A stretch of DNA of 64,000 nt from Anaeramoeba flamelloides. Taxonomy: Eukaryota; Metamonada; Anaeramoebidae. Position numbers and translations under genes: made by a program. Under the pieces are notes generated by a model. The model did not search any database. It was not told the origin of the DNA and saw only the letters and a program-made list of their open reading frames with translations. The DNA lies in assembly GCA_027625915.1 (NCBI GenBank), contig JANTQA010000032.1, positions 14,462,001-14,526,000 on the forward strand, written 5' to 3'. This document shows, in pieces, positions 48,651 through 62,020 of the stretch (the first letter of the stretch is position 1; every line of letters begins with the position of its first letter).

Positions 48651-49516
48651 CCATTGTGAAAAAAATTTGGGTTATTAAAAAAAATTGGGTCAGTCAAAAA
48701 TTTGTTTTCGTTTTTTAAATAGTAAATATTAGGAAAATGATTTTTGATCAAAGTAAAATTTTATGAACAAATCTTACATTTAAGAAAAACGAAAGTCACT
48801 ATCAATAATAATTTTCAAAGGTAAAATTAAATTGTTGCATTTTAACCTTTTAGAATTACTGTGGAACTCTAAAAAACAAAAATTGAATTTTAATTGTTTA
48901 CTTTACTAAAAACGTTGATTTTTTTTTATTAGATTACATTCCAAGATCTAGTTAATCATTGTTTGGGAAGACCAAAAATTAATAACCGTTTTAAATTAAG
49001 GTTTGTCTAAGGGGATTTTAAGAATTTAAATGGTTTCTGAAATCTTGATATTTCGGTATTTTGAAGTTTTGATTGTAAACATTAGTGGAAAACAATCTCT
49101 TTCGAAAAAAACATCTTTTTTGGAAGATTTTATTATTCAATTTGATTTAAAAAGGTTATTTAAGATTAACCGTGATAAATTTGCGTTCATTAACAATGAT
49201 AAATATCTTATTGAATTAATAGATTTTAATATTTCCTATTAAATATTTTTCTTATTTTTGGTAAAGTATACAATTAAAATTCAATTTTTGTTTTTTAGAG
49301 TTCCACAGTAATTCTAAAAGGTTAAAATGCAACAATTTAATTTTACCTTTGAAAATTATTATTGATAGTGACTTTCGTTTTTCTTAAATGTAAGATTTGT
49401 TCACAAAATTTTACTTTGATCAAAAATCATTTTCCTAATATTTACTATTTAAAAAACGAAAACAAATTTTTGACTGACCCAATTTTTTTTAATAACCCAA
49501 ATTTTTTTCACAATGG
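48651..49516. mobile_element. 866-bp near-palindromic element, ~260-bp inverted repeats
   Basis: 48651-48911 is the reverse complement of 49256-49516 with only one or two visible mismatches. The ends are CCATTGTGAAAAAAATTTGG and its reverse. The central 345 bp holds a 70-codon plus frame (49030-49242) with no recognisable family. A TTG on each side could be a 3-bp target duplication, but this is uncertain; no TA sits at the ends. Confidence 0.85.
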
Positions 49517-49553
49517 TTGTTTTCAATTGTTCTTCTAAATTGGCAATATATTA

Positions 49554-50804
49554 GAGGTTTTGATGATAACATGCTATAATTCACGATAAAGTTACAAAAA
49601 TCGCGATAATTTTCATCAAATCGCTATATATCAGAAAATCGCGATAATTCAATATTATCATAATAATATAACAAATCGCGATATTCTATAAAATCGCGAT
49701 AATTATTATAAAATCGTGATAAATGCCAAAATATCGCGATTACTTTTGAATCGCGATATAATAGTTGATGGGTTTTTGGGCTAATTGAGAAATATTTTGA
49801 ATAAAAAATTTTTTTTCATCAAAAAATAGATTAGGTGACAAAAAGTCATTCTTTGAAAAAACAACAAAAAAGATACTTGATCCAATCAAGGATCAGATCA
49901 AAGAGTTTTGTTGTGTTTTCATTTTATTTGGTTGACAAACCGATCGATCCTTTTAGATCAACAACAATAAGAACTAAAGAGAAATAAATATTTTTTCAGT
50001 TAATGGTGGTGTTGGAAATTGCTTTGAATAATTAGCTTCTAAAACAACCAACTCTTTATCTGATCTTTAAAGAATGTTTTCTTGGGTTAGAACATTTTCA
50101 ATATTCTCAGAAAGCTAAAAGAAGTTGGATAACTCTTCAAAAGATTTCACAACATCCTTGCAAGATGATCACCAATTATTCAGATTTTTTATATAATTCT
50201 TGTCTTCTTCTTCTTTTTCTACTCATATCTTTGTATTGGACAGAAAACACAATTAGAATAATAGAGGTTTTTGTTTGATCGATCACCAATAAGAAGTCAA
50301 ATTATTCTTTATTCTTTTTGGCTATTTAAAATTGTGAAGGTAACAACTGCATTTTAAGAAAACACACATAATTTATATTCAAGTGTATTGATGAGATGGG
50401 TAATTATTAGTTTGATCATAAAATTTGTTTGAGATTTTATATTTTGTTAAAAAAAAAATGAAAAGAATAAAATTTTTTTCCAAAACAAACCAAACTCATT
50501 CCCTTTATAAAAGTTTTCTGTCTTTCAAAACTTTCAAACACTTGAAGACAGTTCATAAACCTTACAAACACTTTCTGACATTATTAAAGGGGAAAGTGTT
50601 GTAAAAATCTCAAGGCTTTGTAAAAGTCAAGAGATTTTTTTTAAAAATGAAATGAAAATAATAATTTTTCATTTTTTCGCGATAATGTTGTTTATCGCGA
50701 TTTTATGATTTTTCGCGATAAAGTTGGGGTAATCACGATTTTTTTTAATATTATTGCGATTTTATAGTTAATATCATGATAATATATGTTATCATCAAAA
50801 CCTC
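49554..50804. mobile_element. 1.25-kb element with subterminal TCGCGATA arrays
   Basis: The terminal inverted repeat GAGGTTTTGATGATAACAT is exact at both ends, flanked by TA (49552-49553 and 50805-50806). Inside the left end (49590-49765) TCGCGAT occurs six times, with variants TCACGAT, TCGTGAT and TCGCTAT. Inside the right end (50675-50770) it occurs three times, with TCACGAT and TTGCGAT variants. The roughly 900-bp middle shows no transposase frame. CGCG palindromes are otherwise nearly absent from this window, so these arrays are most simply read as transposase-binding sites. Confidence 0.82.
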
Positions 50805-51736
50805 TATTAATTAATCGCTTTTATCACAATTCCTCGTTAATTTAAAAAATATCTAATTAATTGAAATTGTTAAGTTTTCTGAATAGGATTTAAATTAGAA
50901 AATCATAATTCATAATATTTATCTTGGGATCAGAATTACTAAAGTGTTTAAATTTAATACTTGAGAAATTTACAGGTAATTGTGATGCATTTTAGAATGA
51001 GAAAAATAATATTGTTTTTGAAAACCAAGCATTTGAAAAAAAAATAATTAACTTTTAAAAATGATTTCGAAGAAAGAAAAAAAAATATGTGATCAGATCA
51101 AAAATACATCATTTAAAGCTTTCTATTTGTTTGGGGGGTTTATTTAAATCTTTATATCAATAATAATAACCAATTAATTAATGAATCATAGAAAATCTAC
51201 ATATTATCCTATTTAATTATATTAACAATAAAAATCCCCCTAAACATGCCCTTCTTCAATTCTATTTGTATTAAATTACTCTATGGGTGGAATTATTTGG
51301 CTTGTGATTCAAAAAAACCAGTTGGGTTTAAATATAAAATTCTTGACAATAAGTTAAAATTAAAAATTATTATTCTATGAATTAATTAATTTCTCTTTTA
51401 TCTTTTGATCTAACTCGAACTTTACCTTTTAAATATTCAGAGTGTGTTCAATTAGACTTAGAAACTAGAACCAAAGGCCAAATATTTCATTTATTTAAAT
51501 ATTTTCAATAAGATAGAATGGTATCTTAAAATGGCCTTCTTTATTTTGCGTGTGTTTTGTTATTTTAATTATTTAATTTGTCATCTTAAAGTATAATTTA
51601 TTATTTTTTTTTATAAACATAAAATAAAATTACATAACATAATGTTGAGATGGGGACAAAAGATAAACCATTAAACACACCCAAAAATAAATAAGAGAAT
51701 TCAACTGAAAAATCGGTTATGGCATTTTATATTCTA

Positions 51737-52217
51737 AGGTGGTGCAAAAAACCTATGTTTTTTATTTTTCCCATTAAATAAATTTAACTCGTCCCAAAAA
51801 TATATGCTAGCTGAAGGAATCAAAGAAAAAAATCAACGGGATGATAACAGTATTTAAACAAGAAATAGGGTTCTAAAATTAAATTTTAAAAAAGAATTGT
51901 GAAGATATTGTTAGATTAAAATGTAATTTTTTGACAAAAAATGAGCAAAATTTCAATTTTTTGAATTTTTAGAAAAAAATTATTGAATCTCACAAATTTT
52001 GGTAATTATTTGACGAAATTTTTGAAACAAAACCATTTAATATTATTGAGTGATTTCAACTAATCAAAGATTTAACCTCTAAAGTTAATTAAAACTCAAA
52101 CCAAGAATATAATTGTGTCTTCCTATCTTCAAATACCCAAGTCTGAAAAAAAAAAAACATCGAGTTAAATTTTTGTAATGGGTTAAAGGTTGTAAACACG
52201 GGTTATTTGCACCACTG
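51737..52217. mobile_element. 481-bp MITE with GTGGTGCAAA ends
   Basis: Left end AGGTGGTGCAAAAAACC; right end, reversed, CAGTGGTGCAAATAACCC. The arms continue with gaps to AAATTTAACTCG. TA flanks both ends (51735-51736 and 52218-52219). CAGTGGTGCAAA-like ends fit the Tc1/mariner group. It is non-coding. Between 50805 and 51735 nothing supportable was seen. Confidence 0.75.
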
Positions 52218-52443
52218 TACTTTAAAACAATTTTTAATATTTTCTTTTTTTTTGGCAATAAGAACTTTCAATTATTCAAATTTACTAAACAGAGCACAAG
52301 TAAAGTAAAGTTGTTTTATGATGCTCTATGAAATTTGTCATACAAATTGATACAGAGGAGGCATTTTTATAAAACAATTTATGCAAGGATAAAAGAAAGA
52401 AGTGAAAATTTTAAATTTTGGTTTCTGTAAACCTTAAGGTATA

Positions 52444-53001
52444 CAATCCCTGAAACTGGAAAAAAGATTATCTTGTATTGGGTGTGGCAACTTGGTATTT
52501 TGGTTCTTAACTGATCCTTCTTTGACTTTTTATGAATTTTAAAAGTGGTGGAAAAAGGCTATTTTTGTGATTAAAACAGTATATTTTTTTCCAAAATCCC
52601 TATTGGTGAGTTCAATACTAGTATACAAGAAGCTAAGTTAAAAAAATATATTATATGATTTTAATAGTTGTAATTGAAATGTTATTGAGGACTAGGTTTT
52701 ATTTAAAGTTTTTGCAAAATGAATTTATTTTTTTTTCAGAAGAATGGAAAAGGGAAATAAAATTTTCAGATGACAGATCACAAATTACAAACCTTTCTCA
52801 CTTTCCTTCCAACCAATTAGTCTTAGACTCATCAATTCGGATTTCGGAAAAAAAAAAAATAATTTTTTTAATTAACAAAATTACCAACACAATTAAACCC
52901 TATTAAAATTCATAATAAGTCAAAGATCGATCAGCTAAACAAAAAATTAACATGTTACCTGATCTAATATAAGACAACCTTTTTATTGGTTTCAGGGATT
53001 G
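52444..53001. mobile_element. MITE family 3, copy b
   Basis: Left end CAATCCCTGAAACTGG; right end, reversed, CAATCCCTGAAACC. TA flanks both sides (52442-52443 and 53002-53003). Inner arm blocks GATCCTTCTTTGACTT and AAGTCAAAGATCGATC match those of copy a at 40243-40784. The 83-codon frame at 52655-52906 is not kept in copy a and is not considered a gene. Confidence 0.82.
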
Positions 53002-53373
53002 TAAACCTTAAAGTAGTTATTTAAAAATATTTCAAAATTACATTAATGAAATGAAAGACTGTAACTCTCATAAGTGTCATAAAGTTAAGAACCGATATTG
53101 TAGTCAGAAAAATACAAGGAATAACATCAAAAAAAAGACTTTATATTTCTTCGGAAAAATTTAAACAAACTTGTAAAAAACAAAAAAAAAAAAACTGAAA
53201 TAGGGATTTTATTGACTAAAAAATAATAAAAACAGAAAATTAGTGTTTAAGTTGAAATGGTCTTCAAAAATGTGATCAGCTTTATAAAGGAAAGCAAAAG
53301 GAGAAAAAATAATAAAAAAAAATCAGATTTAAAAATATTGTTTGAGTTCCAAACCCAGGTGGGTAGTGTCAAA

Positions 53374-54264
53374 TTATTTCTCTTTTTTCTCTTCTTCTTG
53401 TTCTTCTTCTTCTTCTTCTTCGGTTTTTTTGAATAAGGATTTGAAAGTTGTAATGCTGAGGTTTGTGAATTTGGTTGTTTCTGTGTAAATTTCAGAGAAT
53501 TTCAATTCTTTGAGGAGTTTCAAAATTTCGACAACTGTTTTCAAAAGTTCATGAACGATTGTGAAAAAAGCAGAAAAGTATTGAGATTTTTGAACAGTCT
53601 CTTTTTTTTTTCCATATTTAGCAATATTTCGAAGTACGAAAAAGGAGTGTAAGAGGAAAGAGTATCTAATTACAAGCCAGAAATTGATCCAGAAGGTGTT
53701 TTTACCTACTTTTTCTTTTTTTTCTTCTTGCTCTTCTTCTTCTTCTCTTTCTTCATTTTCTTCTTGTTCTTCTTCTATTTCTTCTGGTACTTCTGCTTCT
53801 GGTAAAATCATGTCCACAAATTTGTAAGTACTATTGGCGTATTCGACAATTTTTTGGCACATCCCTTCGTCATCGTTTTTGTTTTCAATTTCTTCATCAA
53901 TAGCTTTTTTGACTTTGTCTACAAGTCCTTTGATCGTCAATCCATAAATCTTGGAACATAATCTATAAGCATAGCAACAGTCGTAACAGAAACAATGTGC
54001 AAGTACTTTTTCAACAATGTAATCGGCGGTTTTTATGAATAAGGAAAAAATGGTCAAGTACAGAAGCACAATTTTTTCGACATATCCAATGATGGTTTTG
54101 ATGTAGCTTGGTACGCTTTCCTGAGCTGTTTCGTACATTTCTCCAAACATTACAAGTACCTCTTTCATATGTGGTGGGAAGATCAAGTTGACAGTTTTCA
54201 ATTCGGGTAATTTGTCAACAAATTTTTCTTCTTTTGGTTTTTTGAGTTCTTTTGTTTCGGTCAT
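53374..54264 (-). CDS. acidic 296-aa protein, possibly membrane or lipid-droplet associated
   Basis: A single uninterrupted frame of 296 codons from ATG at 54264 to the stop at 53374. Residues 1-50 are basic and proline-spotted (MTETKELKKPKEEKFVDKLP). Residues 50-125 form long amphipathic or hydrophobic helices (YVEKIVLLYLTIFSLFIKTA, then HCFCYDCCYAYRLC). YKFVDMILPEAEVPEE follows, then a Glu-rich run (about 160-190), a second hydrophobic region WINFWLVIRYSFLLHSFFVL, helical heptads and a Glu/Lys-rich C-terminus. The helix, FVD.ILPE and acidic-tail order faintly recalls perilipin or REF/SRPP lipid-droplet proteins, but no motif proves it. Composition and length make it a convincing gene; its function is unknown. 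Confidence 0.72.
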   Translation of the reverse strand: MTETKELKKPKEEKFVDKLPELKTVNLIFPPHMKEVLVMFGEMYETAQESVPSYIKTIIGYVEKIVLLYLTIFSLFIKTADYIVEKVLAHCFCYDCCYAYRLCSKIYGLTIKGLVDKVKKAIDEEIENKNDDEGMCQKIVEYANSTYKFVDMILPEAEVPEEIEEEQEENEEREEEEEQEEKKEKVGKNTFWINFWLVIRYSFLLHSFFVLRNIAKYGKKKETVQKSQYFSAFFTIVHELLKTVVEILKLLKELKFSEIYTETTKFTNLSITTFKSLFKKTEEEEEEEQEEEKKEK

Positions 54265-54356
54265 TTTGTTTTAATCAATTTTTTTTTTTTCAAAAAGTAA
54301 AAATTAAAAAATAAATTCGTTTCAAGACTTTTTTATCAAATCCTTTCAACAAGAAA

Positions 54357-54410
54357 CTTTTGTTTCTTTTACCTGTTTTTTTGTTTCTTTTACCTGTTTT
54401 TTTGTTGAAG
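54357..54410. repeat. tandem duplication upstream of the 296-aa gene
   Basis: The unit TTTGTTTCTTTTACCTGTTT is present twice in direct tandem about 100 bp before the start codon of the minus-strand gene. It could be promoter DNA; no known motif is recognised. Confidence 0.6.
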
Positions 54411-56133
54411 AAACCCTTTTTTAATTGCCCATTTGAGATTCATCACTATTTAGATTTGGTTTTCTGATTTTGAACCAAAACTAACGAAAGAAAATCCCCC
54501 TCGCTATTCCGTTTGCCCCATTTTCAAACTCATTAAATTTTTGGAAAAGAGAAAAAAATTATGATAGATTCTGTTTTTTTTTTTTTGTCACATCTTCTTT
54601 TTTCTTATTTGTTTTCCTGAAATAAAGAAAATTATGACTAATTTCAATTGATTGAAATCAACTTTCTAGATACTAGAACGTGTTTCAAACCAATTATCTC
54701 AGCATTTTCGATCTTTTTTAAATTTTTTTCGAAAAACTGACACTTTTTTATCATGCAAGATCTGATTTTTGAGTTTCTGTTTTCTCATAGGTTTTATTAG
54801 TCTTGAAAATTTAACCCCTTTATCAAATTTCGAATAAAAAATTCTAAAGAGAGTTTTTTTCTAAAAAAAAAAAAAAAAGTTTGATCTTTTTCTTACACTT
54901 TTTTAAGAAAAACGTAAAAAGGGAAAAAAAGTATCATGTTTTTACATTGAAAAGTAAAGAAAAACTCTTCAATAGATCGATCTTTAACTCTATTATATTC
55001 AAAATCAATTGAATAGAATTTAATAATTCACTATTTTTCTTTCAATTGAAGCAGTATATTCCATTCCTTCGTGGAATTACATTTGGAATTCAGTTTTACA
55101 AATTGTTTTATTTTTCAAGAAATTAGACGGGTTTTCTTGTAAGAACAAAATCAAGTTTTTTGTGTTTTATTATTTTGATAAAAGATTTAAATGTTCTGTT
55201 TGAAAATTTTCAAAAAATAATTTTTGTTTTTTGCTTTTAACTTGTGAGTATTTGAACTAATTGTGGTTTTTTATTTTAGATTTTGAAGTTCTTCAATGCT
55301 TGATGGGTGTTGTTTAAATTTTACATTTCTTAGGGTGTTTTTTATTGAACCATAAGGAAAATTTTTTTTGAAAAAAAGATTTATTGTGAATCAAAAGGTA
55401 AGAACACCAAAAAAAAATTTATTCTCTTTTATTTTTTCAGAATTTTTAAAAAAGTTCTTTGTTCCAAATAAAGGTTATTCAATAAGTGTATTAAATTTCA
55501 AATTTCACTTTTTTGATACTGGTATTTCAATTTTAAATGGGAAAGATTTTCGCTTCCTTTTCCATTTCCTATTTCAAACAAAGTTACAAATTACTTCCTA
55601 CTTCATTGAGTGCTTTATTTATAAAAAATTCAATTTTCTGAATCACTAGAGAGTAACCAAAAAAAAGTACATTCACTAAACCCTTCATCAATTCTAAATC
55701 CAAATACCTGCACTTTGGTTTTTCGCTAAGAATTCTGAAAAGACAATGACACACATTAAAAAGAGAAAAAGGTGAGATGAAATTCGTTCCAATTGAAAAC
55801 AACTCCTCTCAAATTAACTTGGAATGATCAAATTCTGATCAAAAGAAAAAAAACAAACACAATGATAAAATTTCAGTGTTGAGGTTTATTTCAAAGGATG
55901 CTAAATTATTTAGAATCCAAAAATGCCAAATTGTAAGGAATTTCTTGTGTTGATTTGATTCTCATGAAATGGTTGTTAATGGATTTTCTAAATATGGGGG
56001 GGGTAAAAGAAAGACACCAGTCAAGTAAGAAAAATGTTTAAGAACTTGAAATAAACAGTTTTTGTCTCAAATTTTTCCCAGACTTGTTGCTTCTTTTTTT
56101 CGATTTACATGCAAAAGAAAAAGCTTTTTGATT

Positions 56134-56908
<775 letters not shown>

Positions 56909-59900
56909 TTAGGTGAGGAATTAATTTTATATAAGTCGTCAAATAAATGATTTAAGATTTCGATTTTTTTGTTTTTAATAAAGTTTTTGACACACGTTTC
57001 AAATTAATTTTCCAAGATCTTTTTCAGCCAAAACACGTTTCTAAATTTAAATAAGTTGAAGTCGTGTTTGTTGGATGTGGTGATTTAATTAGGTGCTTTT
57101 AATGAAAGAAAAATCTTTTTAAAGAAGAAGCAACTGTTCAATTCCTATTTGTAAAAATTGGTTTTTGTTTCAGAGGTTTAACTGTGAAGTCTCAATTAAA
57201 AATCAGTTGTATTTCGTTTTTAGTTTTAAAGATGCCCTTTGTTGATTCAAAAGTAACTGAAAAAAATTCGAGAAAAGTGAAATAAAATTTTTCGATTTTC
57301 TTATTGTAAAATTACAAATGTTTGTATTGGATGATTAAAAACAAGGCTATATTTTGAGAAACTTATTCTTAAAAATACTGTGAAAAGTTTTGTCACCGAC
57401 GTGAATGGTAAAATCAGTATTTATCTCTGATAGATTGCTCAGAATATTGTAATGTTCTTTTGGATATTTTGTTGAATTAACTCTTGTTTTTAGGGTTTTA
57501 TCTTGAAAGTGTTTGAAAATGTTGTGGTTTTTTATTTTCGATTTTTTAAGTTCTTCAATAACTGAATGGGTATTGTTTAAATTTTATTATTATTGAGTGT
57601 CTTTTTATCTTATCAAATGGTAAATTTTTAGAAAAAGGGGTTATTTAAGGGCTACTCTTTGCAATTGAAATTTAAAGTATCATGCGTTATTATTATGTTT
57701 TGGTTGTTGGTAGTTCTCACAAATATTTCTTCAGTAAGATTAAAGAAAGAAAAAATTACTTATTTTTACTAAAAAATTTTTCTGTATTTGATCTCTAAGA
57801 ATGAAAAAGAAATTTGAGGGAAAAAACATCTTTTTGAGAAAATTTATTCTTATCTGAAAGTGACAAACCAGGATACATTGTTGAGAAGTTTCTATTATTT
57901 TTTTTTAAATAAGTGTGCCAAGTTAATAAGGTTTGAACTTTTCAACCATAAAGTCAATATTGAGAAAATTTGGAATTATTCTAGATTATTATCACTTTAG
58001 GATCAGAAAAACTCAACGACTGATAAGTTCTTTAGGATTGAATAGAATTCACCCAAATCAACAATTTCTGAAAAAGAAAGATTATTTTTTTCTTTTTTGA
58101 AACAAAGAATTTCTGTGTAGATAAAAAAAAATTGATTAATTTATCAAAATTAATTTTCATTGAGATTTTAGATGCCAAACCCCCTTCACCAACCCCACAT
58201 CCAATATTTCGTGAAGCAAACAAGGAAGTTTTGAGAAGATACAATTTTAACAAAAAAAAATTGATACATAAAAATAAATCAAATAATTTGGTTATTTGGG
58301 AATTGAGATTCGTTTCTAAATATCCAATAAAGGAAAAACTTTCCCCAAAGGTGATACAGGGCACTTCAATTTATGAAAAAAGAGAAAGAATCAAGACAAA
58401 CCTCAAAAAATAAAAGAAAACCACAACTTCTTTAAAAGATTTTTTTTTCATTATGAAGACAATGGAACAATTCAAATTTCCCAATGAACAAAAATCATAG
58501 ACAATGTGATCTTCGAAAGTTAGAGTTTTTTCTTGAGAATGTTTGAATTGATCTTCATTTTTCCACAAGAAAATTATTTTTATTTTTATTTTTCATTTTC
58601 ACGTTTCTTTGTATGGTTTTTCATGTTTAAGACACCTAAAAATTTCTTATCATTTTTTGATTAAAAAATACACAGAAAATGACTTTTTGATCCGAATTGG
58701 AGAATATTCCTATAAGTCTGACTTCACAATTGAAAAGAAATTGGACCAAAAGACATTGATACAAGTTATATAAATTACCAATATAGTTCATAATTTGATA
58801 AAAATGTAATTGTACCAAAAAAAATTTTTTTTCTATTTTTATAAGTTTTTTTCAAATGTTTAAAAAAGTTCTTTGTTCCAAATAAAGGTTCTTCAATAAG
58901 TGTATCAATTTTAAAATTTCACTTTTTTGATAAAAAAATAACAATTTTAATATTTTAATTTTCCAAAATAAAGTTTCTCTAATGTGTGTGTCAATTTAAA
59001 GTTGTTTTTTTTCTTTTTAAAACACAAAATATATCGTTATTAAAATACTTTAAAGAAAAAAATAACTATCATCTATTCAGTAAAACATAAAAAACAAACC
59101 TTTATTAATTTTGAAAACAATTAATTAGTTGAAATACCAAGAGATCAGAATACATGAGTTAATTAAAAGACTATAGTCATGTAATCAGTGAGATTTGGCA
59201 TGGAAAACTCTTTTAATAAATTTTCATTTCAGATCATTAGTGTAAAATAATAAAGTAAATTCTTAGAAATGTTATTTACTTGTACATTTTATTTATTGGA
59301 AGTAAAAAAAAATAATGATCTAATACAAATCAAGAAAAAGCAATTTTTTCAGAGATCATTTTTTTTTTCCATTTATGTAAAAAAGGAAATTCAAAAATTA
59401 TTTTAATTTCCCTCCAAAGAATTTTTTTTTTTATTAATATTTTTATCATTTTTGGCTTTAAATAGTATTAGATATAATGTTAACTAAAGTAATGGTTTTA
59501 TATTTTTTGAAAAAATTCTTTTGAATAAATAATATTGCATTTTATATCACTTATTGAAAAAAATTACTATTATGTTAATAAGAATAGTTTGAATTATAAG
59601 AATTTTCAAATATTTTAAACCTTATACCAATAAACTGTGTTTTTATATTAATACAAAATTTGATTTTTCTAAATTTATATTATTCAGAAAGACAATTTTG
59701 AGTTTAAGAAAACATTTTTTTTTTTTCAAATTGAATTTGATAAAAAAAAAAAGAAAACAATAAAAAAAAAAAAACCAAAAAAAAAAAAAACCAAAAAAAA
59801 TATTTATCACAATTCGAAAAAAGATAATGATTGGCAAATACAAGTATGTATTGTGAGATGAATTTTTTCAAAAACTCATATAATTTTCTTCTATTTCTTA

Positions 59901-60500
59901 AATAAAATTGGAATACCTTGCCTGAAAAGTAGATTCTATTTTCTTTCTTTAAAAGAAAATTTTCTATCCATTTCTAAAATAAAATAAAAATGTTAACATT
60001 ATTTCGAGATTTCACTTATCTTTACTTTTCTCTTTATATATTATCCAGTTGAATTTCTACTAGTTTTAAATTCTTTAGTTACAATTTAATATTTTCAGAT
60101 TCCTTTTTTTTTTTCTAAAAGGAAGAAGATTAATTAATTAATTATAACAAAAAGTTTCAATTAGACAATAAACTTTAATATCTTCAAAGGAATAATAATT
60201 CTAGATCACTCAATATTAGTTCCATTTTTAAGAAAATATATGCTTGGAATTTATATTGATTATTGGGAATTATATATAAAGTAAACACGGTACCAATAAT
60301 ATTATAGCAATTTCTGATTATATCAAATATTCAAAATTTTTATAATAATTGACAATTTAAGACTTATTCCAAAAAATAGATTTTGGATCCATTGTAAAAA
60401 TTTTCATTTCTTAATAATATCAACATTTTTTAACAAATAATAATAAAATTTTTCAAAATTATATCTTCGGTTGGTTTGTTAATATACTTAAATACCCCAT
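56909..60500. other. intergenic stretch right of the Arf gene
   Basis: A/T-rich. It contains the repeat B pieces and one possible coding segment at 58172-58413, listed separately. Nothing else could be supported between 58970 and 60500. Confidence 0.45.
58172..58413 (+). other. possible exon, unrecognised product
   Basis: After TTTTCATTGAGATTTTAG the frame reads (D)AKPPSPTPHPIFREANKE, VLRRYNFNKKK, then NNLVIWELRFVSKYPIKEK and a basic tail to TAA at 58413. Composition is protein-like, with CCC and CAC codons rare in the local background. No start or partner exon was found and no family is recognised. GTGATA after SPK could be a donor. Confidence 0.32.
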
Positions 60501-61017
60501 AAACCATTTTCAACAAAAATGACCCTAAAAGAATGTATGAATTGGACACCTTGACTAAGTTTTCAGAAGGATTAGATAAAAAAATTTAACTGTAGAAATA
60601 TCAAAAATGAAATAAAATTTTCATTTTACTTTTTTTTTTTTTTTAAATTTGTTATTCATTTTCAAATTATTTTTTTATAGTAAAGACAGATTTAAACCAA
60701 TTAAATAAAAATGTGTTATTCTAATGTTACTCAAGATGTGAAAATGATCATAGAAAAAACATATTGATTTTTATTGGAATTTTTATTAATCTCCAATTTA
60801 AGATCAAAATGAACATTGTTTTTTTTATCCCTAGTGCCGTATCTAAGAATTTGAGTTATTCAATTTTTAAGAAAATATATTGATTGATTAGATTGTTTTT
60901 CGGTTAAATATTAACTATTCTTTTGTGTGTATCATTCTACATATTTCTTATTAATTATTTAAAGGCCCTTTTCATCAAAAATTCAGATATTTCTGCCTCT
61001 TTAACAGAAATTAGGTT
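60501..61017. mobile_element. MITE family 1, diverged copy e
   Basis: It begins AAACCATTTTCAACAAAAAT and ends with CTCTTTAACAGAAATTAGGTT. Internal blocks AAATGTGTTATTCTAATGTT and AGAATTTGAGTTATTCAATT match copy c. The 155-bp inner unit is absent. It is the most diverged copy in the window. Confidence 0.7.
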
Positions 61018-61482
61018 GATAATGAATTTTCTTTGTTAAAAAAAATTTTTTTTCTAGTTTTTTCATCATTTGAACTCGAGTTAATTGTGTTTAAAAAATT
61101 TTTAAACTCAAAAATTTTTTGCACTAAAAATTTAATCTTCAAACAGTGTATCGATTAAAGTTTTTTAAAAAAAAATTAAAAATGAAAAAAAAAGTAAAAG
61201 TAAAAGCAAAATATGAAAAAATAAGAATTATATTATTTGTTAATTTCAAAAGAACAACAAAATTTTTTTGATTAAAATTGTAAAAAAATTCTAATTTTTA
61301 AATAATAATATATAAATTTTTGATCAAACATTCAAATAATTAATTCAGAATAATAAAAATTATTATTATTATTATTTTCATTCGGAATTGATATATCAAT
61401 TTATTTTGAGATCAAATCATTGCCAAATAAATGCTCTATCCAACAATAATAAAAAAATGATCAATGGAGTATTTCTAGTGTT

Positions 61483-61732
61483 CTATTTTTTATTCTCCTT
61501 TTGTGATACTTCTTCCTATTTTAGAAAAAATTTTTAAAAGAAATATGAATAAAGTATTATTATTTGTTTTTTGAAGTATTTTTCATTATGTAATCAATTT
61601 TCTTTAAAAAGACAAAAAATAAAATTATAAAAAACATACAATACTTTCTTCATCAACGGCACCAGCCTTTTTTAAAAAAGAAACAACGTCTAGCATTTTA
61701 TTTTTTTTTGCAATTTGTAAAGGTGTTAATCG
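61483..61732 (-). CDS. ankyrin-repeat protein, last two exons (partial)
   Basis: Exon 61732-61640 (31 codons) encodes RLTPLQIAKKNKMLDVVSFL followed by KKAGAVDEESI. This is the second half of an ankyrin repeat (TPLxxAxxxxxxxVVxxLxxxGA). A 124-bp intron with donor GTATGT and acceptor AAAATAG leads at phase 0 to exon 61515-61483, EEVSQKENKK plus stop. Ankyrin repeats are protein-binding scaffolds; what the rest of the protein does cannot be told. Upstream exons must lie at higher coordinates. A minus-strand candidate beginning at about 62334 has a good acceptor but no convincing frame. Confidence 0.72.
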
Positions 61733-61919
61733 CTTTATATATTAATATTAGATATAAATTGATATTTTTGTTTGGAATTAGTTATTGGTTGTTTATAAAG
61801 ATTTTAAATAAAAAAGTGAAAGAAATTATTAAATCTGAAAAGTTATATGTTACAGTCTATTGATTTAAAAAGAAAAAAAAAAAAAGAAATAAAAAATTAA
61901 TAATTTATTAAAGAATTTT

Positions 61920-62020
61920 AAAAATTTTATGGAAAAAAAAAAAGAAAGAAAATAAAAGAAAGAAAATAAAAGAAAGAAAATGAAAGAGAGAAAATAAAAG
62001 AAAGAAAGGGAAAGAAGAGA
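61920..62020. repeat. GA-rich imperfect tandem repeat
   Basis: The unit AAAGAAAGAAAATAA is repeated about four to five times with small changes, extending into related purine-rich sequence to about 62090. It is probably within an intron of the ankyrin gene. Confidence 0.75.
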
